Shown here: one piece after another, positions 8,335 through 17,487 of the stretch
How positions within the stretch are numbered: the first letter of the stretch is position 1
Layout: each line of letters opens with the position of its first letter
NCBI GenBank assembly: GCA_947625975.1
Contig: CANQQL010000013.1
Location: 1 to 33,918 of the forward strand
Source of the DNA: an uncultured Bacilli bacterium
GTDB lineage: Bacteria > Bacillota_I > Bacilli_A > RFN20 > CAG-826
DNA: 33,918 bases
Direction: 5' to 3'
The notes under the pieces: generated by a model
Database searches by the model: none
The model's input: only the letters and a program-made list of their open reading frames with translations
What the model was told of the DNA's origin: nothing
Position numbers and translations under genes: made by a program

Positions 8335-9561
8335 TTAAAATGCCCAGTTTCCGTCTTTAAATATTTCCACCGAACGACCATCTTTTGTTGTACCAATAAT
8401 GGATAAGTCTTTATTCCCAATCATAAAATCAACATGAATCATGGAGTCATTGACACCCATTTCGTGTAATTCTTTCATCGAATAATTTTCAAATCCTGCC
8501 ACACAATTTGTATAACCCATTCCCAAAGCTAAATGGCAAGATGCGTTTTCATCAAAAAGTGTGTTATAAAAGAGAATATTCATATTAGAAATAGGCGAAT
8601 CATAAGGAATTAGGGCTACTTCGCCAAGCATTGAGGCACCTTCATCCATATTAATCATTTGTTTTAATACTTCTTCCCCTTTTTCGGCATGGACTTCTTT
8701 AACTTTTCCCTTTTCAAAAACTATCGAGAAATTTTCAATTAATTGTCCGTTATAAGACAAGGGCTTTGTCGCATATACAATTCCTTCAACTTCTCCTTTT
8801 TTCGGTGTAGTAAAACATTCTTCACTTGGAATGTTCGGGTTGTAATACACTTTACTTCCTAGTGTAGTTTCTCCCCCTCCCACAAAAATAGAATTATCTA
8901 ATAATCCGACAGTGAAATTAGTGCCATTCGAGGACTTATAAGTCAAACTTTTTAGATGAAGGCTATTTAAAACCGAACATCTTCTAGCAAGATTTTGATT
9001 ATGCATTCCCCAAGCTTTAATGGGATCTTCATCCACTCGTGAAGCCTTTAAAATTGCTTCCCATAAACTTTCTATTGCTTTTTTAACTGGTAATTTAGGA
9101 AATACTTTTTTGGCCCATTTTTTTCCTGGTACTGCCGCGATACACCATTGATATTTGTTCTCCATTTCATCACGATATGGTTTTATTATTGGAAAAGTTT
9201 TCATTCTTGCCTTAGCAGCTTTTTTTTCGTTCATACCCTTTAATCCGTCCGGATCTTCGCTATCCAACCAAATTGTTGCAGGTAAATTTTTTACCCGCAT
9301 TTTCCATCTTTCGATAATCCAGTCATCCACTGTTGATAATGTTTTTAAAGAACAATACTTATTATTTAATTTCGCGAGTGGTTGATATGACCAATCTACT
9401 GTAACTTTTCTTGCTCCACATTTGTAACATGCTTCTACAACCATTTTAACAAATTCGGGTTGATCCAAATCGGCATTAATTATAACATCTTGCCCTTTTT
9501 GAACATTTACCCCACATTTAGTAATCAATTCTGCGTACTTTTTTAAATTAGTTTTTTTCAT
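8335..9561 (-). CDS. Aminopeptidase, family M29 (AmpS/PepS type)
   Basis: Cytoplasmic metal-dependent aminopeptidase of 408 residues that removes N-terminal residues from short peptides. The C-terminal half carries the M29 pattern: GEVALIPYDSPIS with a metal-binding Glu, DENASCHLALG with the His, and HVDFMIGNKDLSI with His and Asp, ending in the family hallmark DGNWAF. I chose the ATG at 9561, with GGAGG 8 bases upstream, over the in-frame TTG at 9576. It overlaps the end of rnr by 4 bases (ATGA), so the two are translationally coupled. Likely role is recycling peptides from protein turnover. Confidence 0.9.
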   Translation of the reverse strand: MKKTNLKKYAELITKCGVNVQKGQDVIINADLDQPEFVKMVVEACYKCGARKVTVDWSYQPLAKLNNKYCSLKTLSTVDDWIIERWKMRVKNLPATIWLDSEDPDGLKGMNEKKAAKARMKTFPIIKPYRDEMENKYQWCIAAVPGKKWAKKVFPKLPVKKAIESLWEAILKASRVDEDPIKAWGMHNQNLARRCSVLNSLHLKSLTYKSSNGTNFTVGLLDNSIFVGGGETTLGSKVYYNPNIPSEECFTTPKKGEVEGIVYATKPLSYNGQLIENFSIVFEKGKVKEVHAEKGEEVLKQMINMDEGASMLGEVALIPYDSPISNMNILFYNTLFDENASCHLALGMGYTNCVAGFENYSMKELHEMGVNDSMIHVDFMIGNKDLSIIGTTKDGRSVEIFKDGNWAF

Positions 9562-11645
9562 CTTCTTTTCCTCCAAGAACTTTGTTTCCTATTTCGCATA
9601 TTATAAATTAATTTATCATTTTTAATTAATAAAGTTATTTCTCCTGAGCTTTTAATTGTATTATCAACGATTACAGTTACAAGATCTCCTAGCGAATAAG
9701 TTTTGCCTTTTCTTCTACCATAAGCACTAAAGCCATGAGAATCTGCAGAATAATAATCGCTTAGCGATTCAAATGAAATTTTGCCAGACACGCCATTTTC
9801 TAACTCCACGAACATTCCTGAACTTGTTATGCTTGTAATATATCCTTTAAATTCAGCCCCGATAAATTTGTGCATATATTCCGCACATTTCATGTCCAAT
9901 GATTCTCTTTCCACATTTAAGGCTCTTCGTTCTTTGATAGAACTATTTTCTGCAATATAGATTAATTCTTCCATCTTATCAAACGGAAATTCAAGATTCT
10001 TTGCAAATAAATATTTGCGTAGATAGCGATGGACTATTAAATCAGGATATCTTCGAATCGGTGAAGTAAAATGAGTATAACATTTGCTAGCCAAACCAAA
10101 ATGTCCTTTATTATTGGTAGAATATCGTGCTTTAGCAAGACTTCTTAACAGAACCTGCGCAATAATTTGTTGCTTAGGTGAATATTTAATCTCTCGTAAA
10201 ACATTTTGAATATCTTTTGGTTTTACATTCAATACGTCTAAATGTTTCTTAAAGCCCATTTTTGATAAAAAGAAATTAAAAGCATCTATCTTTTTACTTG
10301 GTGGATTTTCATGAATTCGATAAATAAAAGGCAAGTTTTTATGATAAATAGTTTCCGCAACAACCTCATTAGCCAAAATCATAAAATCTTCAATTAATTT
10401 TTCGCCATCTTTTTGAATTCTTTTTTCAATACCAACCGCTTCACCTTGATTATCAACCAAAACTTTTAATTCCGCTAAATCAAAATCTAGTTCTCCCCTA
10501 GCTTCCTTGTTTTTTCTTAATAACTTAGCAATTTTATTAAAAAGCAATATTTTTTCTTCTAGCTCATTGTTAAAAGTATTATTTTTAATTACTTCATTCA
10601 CGTAAGTATATGTTAAGCGATGTTTAGAGTTAATAACACTAGGTTTTATTTCCGAACTTAAAATTTCTCCGTTTTTGTCTAATTTGATAATGCAAGAAAT
10701 GGTAAGCCTATCCACATTAGGATTCAAAGAACAAATTCCGTTTGATAGTACAAAAGGTAGCATTGGCACTACTCGATCAGCGACATATATGGATGTGCCT
10801 CGTTCTAAGGCCTCTTTATCTAAAGGACTATATTCTGTAACGTAATATGACACATCAGCGATATGAACGCCAACAATATAGCCTTCCTTTGTTTCTTCGG
10901 CACTTATTGCATCATCTAAATCTTTTGCATCTTCGCCATCAATCGTAACAATAAATTCTTTTCGCAAATCAAGGCGATTGCTTATATCTTCTTCGCTAAC
11001 GCTCAAAGGTAGATTAGCAACTTGACTATCAACTTCTTCACTAAATTCAATTGGACAATCATATTCCAGCAATTTCCTTGTTATATCGACAAAAGGCTCA
11101 TTTTTATCACCGATTTTTTCTAAAAAGGAGAGATATACTTTTGCATTTTCAAAATGTTTTATTTCACACTTCACTATTTCATTAGATTCACCCTTATAAT
11201 CTTCAATTATGAATTTAGTATTATCCGTAGCAATACCATTAACAATCAAATAGGAGATTGAAGGGGTTTTATAGATTTCTCCGACTATAATTTTTCTTTC
11301 TCTTTTTACAATTTTAATAACCTCAAAGAACAGATCATAACGAAGGTAAACAATGTCATTTAACATTGCTCCATGCAAATATTTTTCATCAATTAAAACA
11401 TCATCTTCGTCATTATCAAAACTTGCAAAAGCAAAATGATGCTTAACTGTAACAATTCTTGCTTTTATTAATCCAAGATTATAGGGAGTAATATAGGTAT
11501 TATCTTCTTTTATAAGATCTCCTTCAACTTCAAGCATTGTTAAAAGGAGCATTAAGTCTTTTTTATGCATATCAAAATTGGCACAAATATTTCCAATTGT
11601 GCAATAAGGATTATCTTGCACAAATTTAATTAATTTTTCTTTCAT
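9558..11645 (-). CDS. rnr: Ribonuclease R
   Basis: 3'-to-5' processive exoribonuclease of 695 residues that degrades structured RNA, including decaying mRNA and rRNA. Order: an N-terminal winged-helix-like segment (about 1-60), two cold-shock/OB regions (about 60-200), the catalytic RNB domain beginning at RLDLRKEF, and an S1 RNA-binding domain at about 595-675. The acidic cluster TIDGEDAKDLDDAI supplies Asp236, Asp242, Asp244 and Asp245, with the spacing of the catalytic Asp of E. coli RNase R. The C-terminal tail is short and basic (RKQSSWRKRR). AAAGGAG ribosome site. It lies after secG as in Bacillus, but smpB and ssrA do not follow. A terminator hairpin sits 25 bases before its start. Confidence 0.95.
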   Translation of the reverse strand: MKEKLIKFVQDNPYCTIGNICANFDMHKKDLMLLLTMLEVEGDLIKEDNTYITPYNLGLIKARIVTVKHHFAFASFDNDEDDVLIDEKYLHGAMLNDIVYLRYDLFFEVIKIVKRERKIIVGEIYKTPSISYLIVNGIATDNTKFIIEDYKGESNEIVKCEIKHFENAKVYLSFLEKIGDKNEPFVDITRKLLEYDCPIEFSEEVDSQVANLPLSVSEEDISNRLDLRKEFIVTIDGEDAKDLDDAISAEETKEGYIVGVHIADVSYYVTEYSPLDKEALERGTSIYVADRVVPMLPFVLSNGICSLNPNVDRLTISCIIKLDKNGEILSSEIKPSVINSKHRLTYTYVNEVIKNNTFNNELEEKILLFNKIAKLLRKNKEARGELDFDLAELKVLVDNQGEAVGIEKRIQKDGEKLIEDFMILANEVVAETIYHKNLPFIYRIHENPPSKKIDAFNFFLSKMGFKKHLDVLNVKPKDIQNVLREIKYSPKQQIIAQVLLRSLAKARYSTNNKGHFGLASKCYTHFTSPIRRYPDLIVHRYLRKYLFAKNLEFPFDKMEELIYIAENSSIKERRALNVERESLDMKCAEYMHKFIGAEFKGYITSITSSGMFVELENGVSGKISFESLSDYYSADSHGFSAYGRRKGKTYSLGDLVTVIVDNTIKSSGEITLLIKNDKLIYNMRNRKQSSWRKRR

Positions 11646-11663
11646 TCTTTCTCACTCCTTTCA

Positions 11664-11691
11664 AATAAAAAGAGGTATTGTCTACCTCTTG
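11664..11691 (-). terminator. Terminator or attenuator between secG and rnr
   Basis: AGAGGTA (minus 11689-11683) pairs with TACCTCT (11677-11671) around GACAA, followed by TTTTATTT. Only 25 bases separate the stem from the rnr ATG, and the T-tract runs into the rnr ribosome site. rnr therefore probably depends on read-through. Confidence 0.75.
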
Positions 11692-11696
11692 TTATT

Positions 11697-11954
11697 TTAA
11701 CCTAAATAATACAAAGCTTGCACTAACACGGCCAGAAAAAAGAATATAATTGCAAAGACAAACGTTAATATCGAAACAACCTTTTCTGAGCCTCTTTCTT
11801 TTTGCTTGGCGAAAATATTTAATCCTCCACCAGTAATAGCACCAGAAGCCCCATCTGATTTACCACCTTGCAATAAAGAAAGAATAATAACAAAAACGGC
11901 AACAAGTAAGAAAACTATATCAAGGAAATGTACTGCACTATCTGCTAAAAACAT
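11697..11954 (-). CDS. secG: SecG, protein-translocase subunit
   Basis: Small auxiliary subunit of the SecYEG channel, 85 residues. Two membrane segments (about 7-27 and 58-82) flank a Gly-rich loop with LLQGGKSDGASGAITGGG, the SecG signature. The ATG at 11954 has GGAGG 8 bases upstream; an in-frame TTG at 11969 is less likely. A promoter is visible just upstream and a terminator-like hairpin just downstream. Confidence 0.93.
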   Translation of the reverse strand: MFLADSAVHFLDIVFLLVAVFVIILSLLQGGKSDGASGAITGGGLNIFAKQKERGSEKVVSILTFVFAIIFFFLAVLVQALYYLG

Positions 11955-11986
11955 ATTTAATACCTCCAAAAATCTGAATATTTGCT

Positions 11987-12015
11987 TATATATAATACTA
12001 CATTTTATTTTTCAA
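11987..12015 (-). promoter_or_regulatory. Promoter for secG-rnr
   Basis: On the minus strand: -35 TTGAAA (12015-12010), 17-base spacer, TATATA (11992-11987). An overlapping TATTAT at 11997-11992 could serve instead. This is the only plausible promoter between uvrB and secG. Confidence 0.4.
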
Positions 12016-12066
12016 AAAAACATTTTTTTAAATTATTTACGAAATGAAAGATTTTTTACCTAAAAA

Positions 12067-14043
12067 TTACATTAATTCTGCTTTCAATTCTAAAATTATG
12101 TCTCGCAATTCCGCGGCTTTTTCAAAATCTAAATCGCGAGCTGCTTGATGCATTTGCTTCTCTAAATTACGAATCTCTAGCTCTAATTGTTTATGGGATT
12201 TCTTGCCTTTATTATATAAAGTATTGAGATTATCCACATCTTTATTTTTGATTGGCATTCGTATTTCCTTTTCAATTGTCGTAGGAATAATGCCGTTTTT
12301 TTCATTATAGGCACTTTGAATAGCTCTTCTCCTATTTGTTTCATCAATCGCAAAGCGCATAGAATCTGTAATCGTGTCGGCATACATTATGACCAATCCA
12401 TTCGCATTTCTAGCAGCACGTCCAATCACCTGAATTAATGATCTACTTGATCTTAAAAAACCTTCTTTGTCAGCATCTAAAATAGCCACTAAAGAAACTT
12501 CCGGAATATCTAATCCTTCTCGTAATAAATTAATTCCTACTAAAACATCATACTTTCCTTTGCGGAGTTCATAAATTATTTGTGTTCGTTCTAAAGTCTT
12601 TGTTTGGTTATGCAAATATGCGACTTTTAAATCGTTGTTTTTTAAGTACGCCGTCAAATCTTCTGCCATTTTTATCGTCAATGTGACAATCATTATTTTC
12701 TCATTTTTAGCAATACGCTTTCTAATTTCCAAAACTAAGTCATCTATTTGACCAATAGTGGGCCGAACTTCAATACAAGGATCAAGTAGCCCGGTTGGAC
12801 GAATTACTTGCTCGACAACATGATTGTTGGCTTTTTCAAGTTCATAGTCACCTGGTGTTGCCGAATCACAAATAGTGATTGGCATAAGTTCTTCAAACTC
12901 TTCAAATCGCATGGGTCGATTATCTAATGCCGAAGGAAGTCTAAAACCATATTCCACAAGAGTGAGTTTCCTTGATCTATCCCCATTATACATTCCTCTT
13001 ATTTGCGGTAACGTAACATGTGATTCATCAATAACCAGTAAGAAATCTTTCGGGAAATAATCAAATAGATTAAAAGGTCTTTCTCCCGGCTTTCTTCCAT
13101 CAATATGGCGCGAATAATTCTCTATGCCCGGACAAATACCAAATTCTTGCATTGATTCCATATCTTGTCTGGTTCTCATTTCAATGCGTTGTGCCTCTAA
13201 AAGTTTATTATTATCTTGAAAATATTTAATTCTTTCTATTAATTCCTCAGAAATTGTTTTTACTGCTTCGGTAATTTTTTTCCTACTAGATGCATGTCCA
13301 TATGCTGGAAATATCGGATAAGAATTGAAAGTATGCAAAACTTCTCCGGTTAAAGAATCAACTGTAGAAATATGTTCTATTTCTTCATCAAACATATCAA
13401 CTTTGACATAAAAAGAATTTTCCGAAGCTGGAGCAATATTAATAATATCGCCCTTCACTTGAAATGAGCCCGGAACTATATCATAATTGTTTCTTTTATA
13501 TTGACTTTCGACTAGTCGTTGAAAAAGTTTATTACGATCAATTGTCTCTCCCACTCTTAATGTAAAAGCTAAATCACGATATTCGTCCGGATCCGTCAAT
13601 CCATAGATAGAAGCAACAGATGCAACTACAATAGTGTCACTTCTTTCTAAAATAGAATTAATCGCGGATGTACGAAGCATTTCGATTTCTTCATTCATCA
13701 CCGCATTTTTATCTATATAAGTATCAGATTTTGGAATGTAGGCTTCCGGCTGATAGAAGTCAAAATTTGAAACAAAATATTCCACTCTGTTGTGCGGAAA
13801 TAATTCTTTAAATTCCGCATAAAGTTGACCTGCAAGTGTCTTATTATGAACTAAAACCAAAGTTGGTTTATTAACTCTTGCAATCACATTAGAAATTGTA
13901 AAAGTTTTACCAGTTCCCGTCGCTCCTAAAAGAACTTGCAATTTCTTTCCTTCTTGGATTCCTTTGCAAAGTGCATCTATAGCCTCCGGCTGATCACCTG
14001 TTGGATGATATTTAGATATTAATTCAAATTTACGGTATTCCAC
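12067..14043 (-). CDS. uvrB: UvrB, excision nuclease subunit B
   Basis: Damage-verification helicase-like subunit of the UvrABC nucleotide excision repair system, 658 residues. Walker A GATGTGKT at 40-47; the beta-hairpin region contains [20 protein letters not shown] is the DEAD-like motif; helicase motifs V and VI read NLLREGLD and [11 protein letters not shown]-terminal UVR domain (about 620-655, FEKAAELRD) is the UvrC contact. The start is GTG with GGGAG 6 bases upstream, one base after the stop of the S41 protease gene. uvrA is not in the window, unlike Bacillus where it follows uvrB. Confidence 0.97.
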   Translation of the reverse strand: MEYRKFELISKYHPTGDQPEAIDALCKGIQEGKKLQVLLGATGTGKTFTISNVIARVNKPTLVLVHNKTLAGQLYAEFKELFPHNRVEYFVSNFDFYQPEAYIPKSDTYIDKNAVMNEEIEMLRTSAINSILERSDTIVVASVASIYGLTDPDEYRDLAFTLRVGETIDRNKLFQRLVESQYKRNNYDIVPGSFQVKGDIINIAPASENSFYVKVDMFDEEIEHISTVDSLTGEVLHTFNSYPIFPAYGHASSRKKITEAVKTISEELIERIKYFQDNNKLLEAQRIEMRTRQDMESMQEFGICPGIENYSRHIDGRKPGERPFNLFDYFPKDFLLVIDESHVTLPQIRGMYNGDRSRKLTLVEYGFRLPSALDNRPMRFEEFEELMPITICDSATPGDYELEKANNHVVEQVIRPTGLLDPCIEVRPTIGQIDDLVLEIRKRIAKNEKIMIVTLTIKMAEDLTAYLKNNDLKVAYLHNQTKTLERTQIIYELRKGKYDVLVGINLLREGLDIPEVSLVAILDADKEGFLRSSRSLIQVIGRAARNANGLVIMYADTITDSMRFAIDETNRRRAIQSAYNEKNGIIPTTIEKEIRMPIKNKDVDNLNTLYNKGKKSHKQLELEIRNLEKQMHQAARDLDFEKAAELRDIILELKAELM

Positions 14044-14044
14044 T

Positions 14045-15427
14045 TTATGCTCCCAAGGCCAAATTTTTAATTTCAGCCATTTTTGTTAAATAGATATCAA
14101 AACCTTTTTGTTGTAAAATTCTTCCAACCTCATAATTGAAAGTATCGTATGGCAAATCAAGTAAAAACTCATTTAAAGCCTCATTATAATCTTGGAAATT
14201 TTTATCTAAAACGCCATTTATTTGCTGTAAAATTTTTTCTCTGTACTCACTGGTAACGAATCCTATTTCACCATAATAATTGGTTAATGTATAATCATAT
14301 TTAACTTCGATTGTCGGTTTGATACCTGTTTCATGAATCGTATAGCCTTTAGGAGATAAAACATAAGCGTCTGTATATCTTAAAGCAGAGCCATCAGGAA
14401 AACCAATTACCTTTTGACGGATTCCTTTCCCATACGAGTATGAGCCAATAATATCCACTTTATCAGGTATATTATCCCATAAAGCAAGAATAAACATTTC
14501 TGAGGCTGAAGCGGTGTTATGATTTTGAAGTAAGTTAATTTTTTTTACGGTTTGCGCATATTTTGGTTCAAAATTATTACGCATAATTTCTACTTCTTGT
14601 CGAGTTTGACATTTTGCAATAATGCTATTTTTGGGGATAAAGAAAGACGCTAGTGAAGCGGCATAGTCCATTACTCCACCGCCATTATCCCTTAAATCTA
14701 TAATTAAGCGATCAATAGAACCTTTCTCTTCGATAATTTCATCTAACTTAGCTTCAAAATCGCTAATCATATAGTAATCTAAAAAATTGTCAATTCTAAC
14801 ATATACTGTAGTATCTTCACCTTCTAAGCATTCTACTTCCTGAACAGCAGTTTTTGAATAATATGTTTTTTTGATGGTAACATCACGCTCTTCTTCACCG
14901 CTTTTAACACGCATTTTAACTTCTTCATCACGATAATTATTAATAAAGTCCAGCGTTTCTTGATAGCTTAATGATGAAAATCTAATTAGATTGGTACTTG
15001 TCGAGGAATCATAAAAACCTACTATGACATCACCTACTTTAAGATTGGCTTTATCTGCCGCAGAATTCTTATAGACTTTAGAAATAATTTGATTTCCTCC
15101 ATAAAAGGTATGTCCAATTCCTAGCCCAATCGTGTCAATAGAAATATTTTGTGCAGCATAAGTACTAGTATAAAAAGTATACGGATCTTCGTTATTGTCT
15201 GCCATGCCTCCAATCGCTAAATCCGTTAAATATGTATCGAAATCATCATATTTATCCGCATATAACCATTCTTCTTTTAAAATATCATAAATTTCATCGA
15301 ATTTATTTTGCTTAATGCGATGTGCATTAATAGAAAAGCCTACTAAAAGTCCTAATACTAAAGCGATAAAACTTGTAAAAATAAAAATAATTTTTGTTTT
15401 TTCAAACTTTTTTTCAATATTTTCCAT
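14045..15427 (-). CDS. Carboxyl-terminal processing protease, family S41 (CtpB-like)
   Basis: Membrane-anchored serine protease of 460 residues. One N-terminal membrane helix (about 13-33), a PDZ domain (about 95-185) and the S41 catalytic domain with [11 protein letters not shown] (241-251). In TASASEMF (305-312) the second Ser is catalytic by comparison: Ser309 with Lys334 and Gln338 reproduces the 25- and 4-residue spacing of the S41A catalytic set. The last 80 residues form the C-terminal cap. The gene sits between a yitT homologue and uvrB, the neighbourhood of ctpB in Bacillus, where CtpB cleaves SpoIVFA to release sigma-K. S41 proteases also occur in non-spore-formers, so the cellular role stays open. 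Confidence 0.9.
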   Translation of the reverse strand: MENIEKKFEKTKIIFIFTSFIALVLGLLVGFSINAHRIKQNKFDEIYDILKEEWLYADKYDDFDTYLTDLAIGGMADNNEDPYTFYTSTYAAQNISIDTIGLGIGHTFYGGNQIISKVYKNSAADKANLKVGDVIVGFYDSSTSTNLIRFSSLSYQETLDFINNYRDEEVKMRVKSGEEERDVTIKKTYYSKTAVQEVECLEGEDTTVYVRIDNFLDYYMISDFEAKLDEIIEEKGSIDRLIIDLRDNGGGVMDYAASLASFFIPKNSIIAKCQTRQEVEIMRNNFEPKYAQTVKKINLLQNHNTASASEMFILALWDNIPDKVDIIGSYSYGKGIRQKVIGFPDGSALRYTDAYVLSPKGYTIHETGIKPTIEVKYDYTLTNYYGEIGFVTSEYREKILQQINGVLDKNFQDYNEALNEFLLDLPYDTFNYEVGRILQQKGFDIYLTKMAEIKNLALGA

Positions 15428-15429
15428 AA

Positions 15430-16380
15430 CTATTTTCCTTTCTTGCTTTTAGTTGGCAAAGCATCAAAGCCTTCACCATTAACTTCATGCGCACTATTGA
15501 TGGTCACAAAAGCTTCCTTATCAACTTCAGAAATTTTGCTTAATAATACTGCATATTGATCACGTGAAATAGCGGCTTGAATAAGGCGATGTTTTTTATT
15601 AGTATATCCCCCAACAACATCAATGATTGTAGATCCACGATCTAAATCTTCAATAATGAATTTATTTATCTCTTCCCATTTTTCGGAAAGAATATTAACT
15701 ACATAAGCATTATTTCTTTTAGACATCATTATTTCCGTTGTTAAAGAGCACAATAAAGTGGACAATACACAAATTAAGAAATAAATAAAATTACCTTGAC
15801 CTAATAGAATATAACCAAGAAATACAACTATAGCATCAATTATAAACATCCATATAGGCGGTTTACTCCGAGTAATTTTGGCAAATAAAATGCAAAACAC
15901 GTCAACACCGCCTGTTGAACCGCCGGCCAAAAAACATAAAGTGACTCCTACTCCCGAAATTATTCCTCCAAATACTCCTGCTAAAAGTAAAGTCATATTA
16001 GAAATGCCCTCCGCTTCTATCGGCATTTTTAAAAAGGCAAATAAATCAGTTTGCATTAAATAGCTTATTATTGGATATACAATCGTGTAAACTATTGTAG
16101 AAATCAAAGTTTGTGCCGAGAATTTCTTTCCCAAAAAAATTAATCCCACTAAAAAACAAGAAATATTTAAAACAACAACAGTGACCCGAACGGTATAGGG
16201 AGATGGAATAAAATGATTTACAATATTACCAATTGAAGCTACACCGCCTATTACCAAATTATACTGTTCAATAAAAACTGCTTGTCCGATAGCAAGAATA
16301 ATAGTGCCAAGCATAACTATAAAGACTCGCTTTAGTGCTTCGTGCTTTTGCTTTAATGTCATATCTTTAAACTTAAGCAT
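15430..16380 (-). CDS. YitT/DUF161 family membrane protein (YvjA-like)
   Basis: Polytopic membrane protein of 316 residues: five to six hydrophobic segments in the first 210 residues (the YitT/DUF161 part, with IGGVASIGNI and AGGSTGGVDVF), then a soluble DUF2179 domain (about 225-300) containing GSTIIDVVGGYTNKKHRLI. Function is unknown; the family is widespread in Bacilli. The ATG overlaps the prfB end by 8 bases and has GGAGG 9 bases upstream. The order secA-prfB-yitT-ctp is similar to the yvjA region of Bacillus, so YvjA is the likely orthologue. Confidence 0.88.
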   Translation of the reverse strand: MLKFKDMTLKQKHEALKRVFIVMLGTIILAIGQAVFIEQYNLVIGGVASIGNIVNHFIPSPYTVRVTVVVLNISCFLVGLIFLGKKFSAQTLISTIVYTIVYPIISYLMQTDLFAFLKMPIEAEGISNMTLLLAGVFGGIISGVGVTLCFLAGGSTGGVDVFCILFAKITRSKPPIWMFIIDAIVVFLGYILLGQGNFIYFLICVLSTLLCSLTTEIMMSKRNNAYVVNILSEKWEEINKFIIEDLDRGSTIIDVVGGYTNKKHRLIQAAISRDQYAVLLSKISEVDKEAFVTINSAHEVNGEGFDALPTKSKKGK

Positions 16381-17483
16381 GATTTTTTGCCTCCATTTCT
16401 AAATATGCTTCAATAAAGTTATCAATTTGACCATTCATAACCTTATCTACATCGCCCTCTTGATAATTAGTCCGCAAATCTTTAACCATCGTATATGGGC
16501 AAAAGACATAAGAACGAATTTGTGAGCCCCATTCGATATTTTTTTGCTCTCCACGTAACTTATCTAGCTCTTTTTGTTTTTCCTTTAATTTAAGTTGATA
16601 TAATTTTGCTCTTAACATACTCATCGCTAACTCTTTATTTTGCAACTGTGAACGATCAATTTGGCAAGACACCACTATCCCAGTTGGGAGGTGAGTTATC
16701 CTCACTGCCGATTCTGTTTTATTAACATTTTGTCCGCCTGCACCTTGAGAACGATAGGTATCAATTTTTAAATCTTTATCCTGTATATCAATATCGATAC
16801 TTTCATTAATTTCAGGCATTACATCCACAGAGGCAAAAGACGTATGTCTTCTTCCTGAAGCGTCAAATGGTGAAATTCTCACGAGACGATGAACTCCACT
16901 TTCACTTTTCAATAAGCCATAAGCATTTTTACCTTTAATTAAAATAGATGCTGATTTAATGCCTGCCTCTTCTCCAACTTGATAATCTAAAACTTGCATT
17001 TTAAAATTTTTATCTTCAGCCCATCTAACATACATTCTATAAAGCATTTCAGCCCAATCTTGACTTTCCGTTCCTCCTGCTCCTGGATGAAATTCTAAAA
17101 TCGCATTATTATGGTCAAATTCACCGGAAAAAAGCACCATAATATTAAAATCATGGAGTTTCTTTTCTACATTACTTAGTTCTTTATCTATTTCTTCTAA
17201 GAGTTCTTGTTCTGTTTCACTCGTCATTTCCAAAAGTTCAGAAATATTTTTAATATCTAAAGATATTTCTTCGTAAAGATTATATTTTTCTTTTAAAGAA
17301 GAAAGTTTTTCCATACTGAGTTTAGACATTTTTTGATTAAGCCAAAAATCATCCGACCCCATTTTGTTTTCAATATCTTTAATTTCTAATTTGATTTTAT
17401 CTATGTCAAAGAGAGTCACCAAGCTTATTAAATTGCTTGATGACTTGATTAAGACAAATTTTTATCGTAGCTAATTCCCGCAT
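16373..17483 (-). CDS. prfB: Peptide chain release factor 2 (programmed +1 frameshift)
   Basis: Release factor for UGA and UAA stops, 369 residues after frameshifting. It begins at ATG 17483, with AAGGAT inside the last secA codons as ribosome site. Codon 26 is an in-frame TGA (17408-17406) in the classical context CTT TGA C. A +1 slip on CTT joins frame 0 to the long frame. GGTGAC lies three bases before CTT, where the stimulatory internal Shine-Dalgarno sits in E. coli. In the full protein SPF at 204-206 is the stop-recognition motif and GGQ at 249-251 is catalytic. The alternative TTG start at 17422 would drop the N-terminus and is not preferred. This is autoregulation: scarce RF2 favours frameshifting. 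Confidence 0.95.
17400..17418 (-). promoter_or_regulatory. prfB +1 recoding site
   Basis: GGTGAC TCT CTT TGA C on the minus strand: an anti-Shine-Dalgarno-complementary hexamer, three-base spacer, slippery CTT and weak UGA-C stop. The TGA occupies 17408-17406, codon 26, the same codon number as in E. coli prfB. Confidence 0.93.
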
Positions 17484-17487
17484 TTTT

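Noticed and set aside
17400-17422. TGA read as tryptophan (mollicute code) in prfB
   Set aside because: Other genes end at TGA with correct lengths (rnr, tmk, holB), RF2 itself is present, and the TGA sits in a textbook recoding context.
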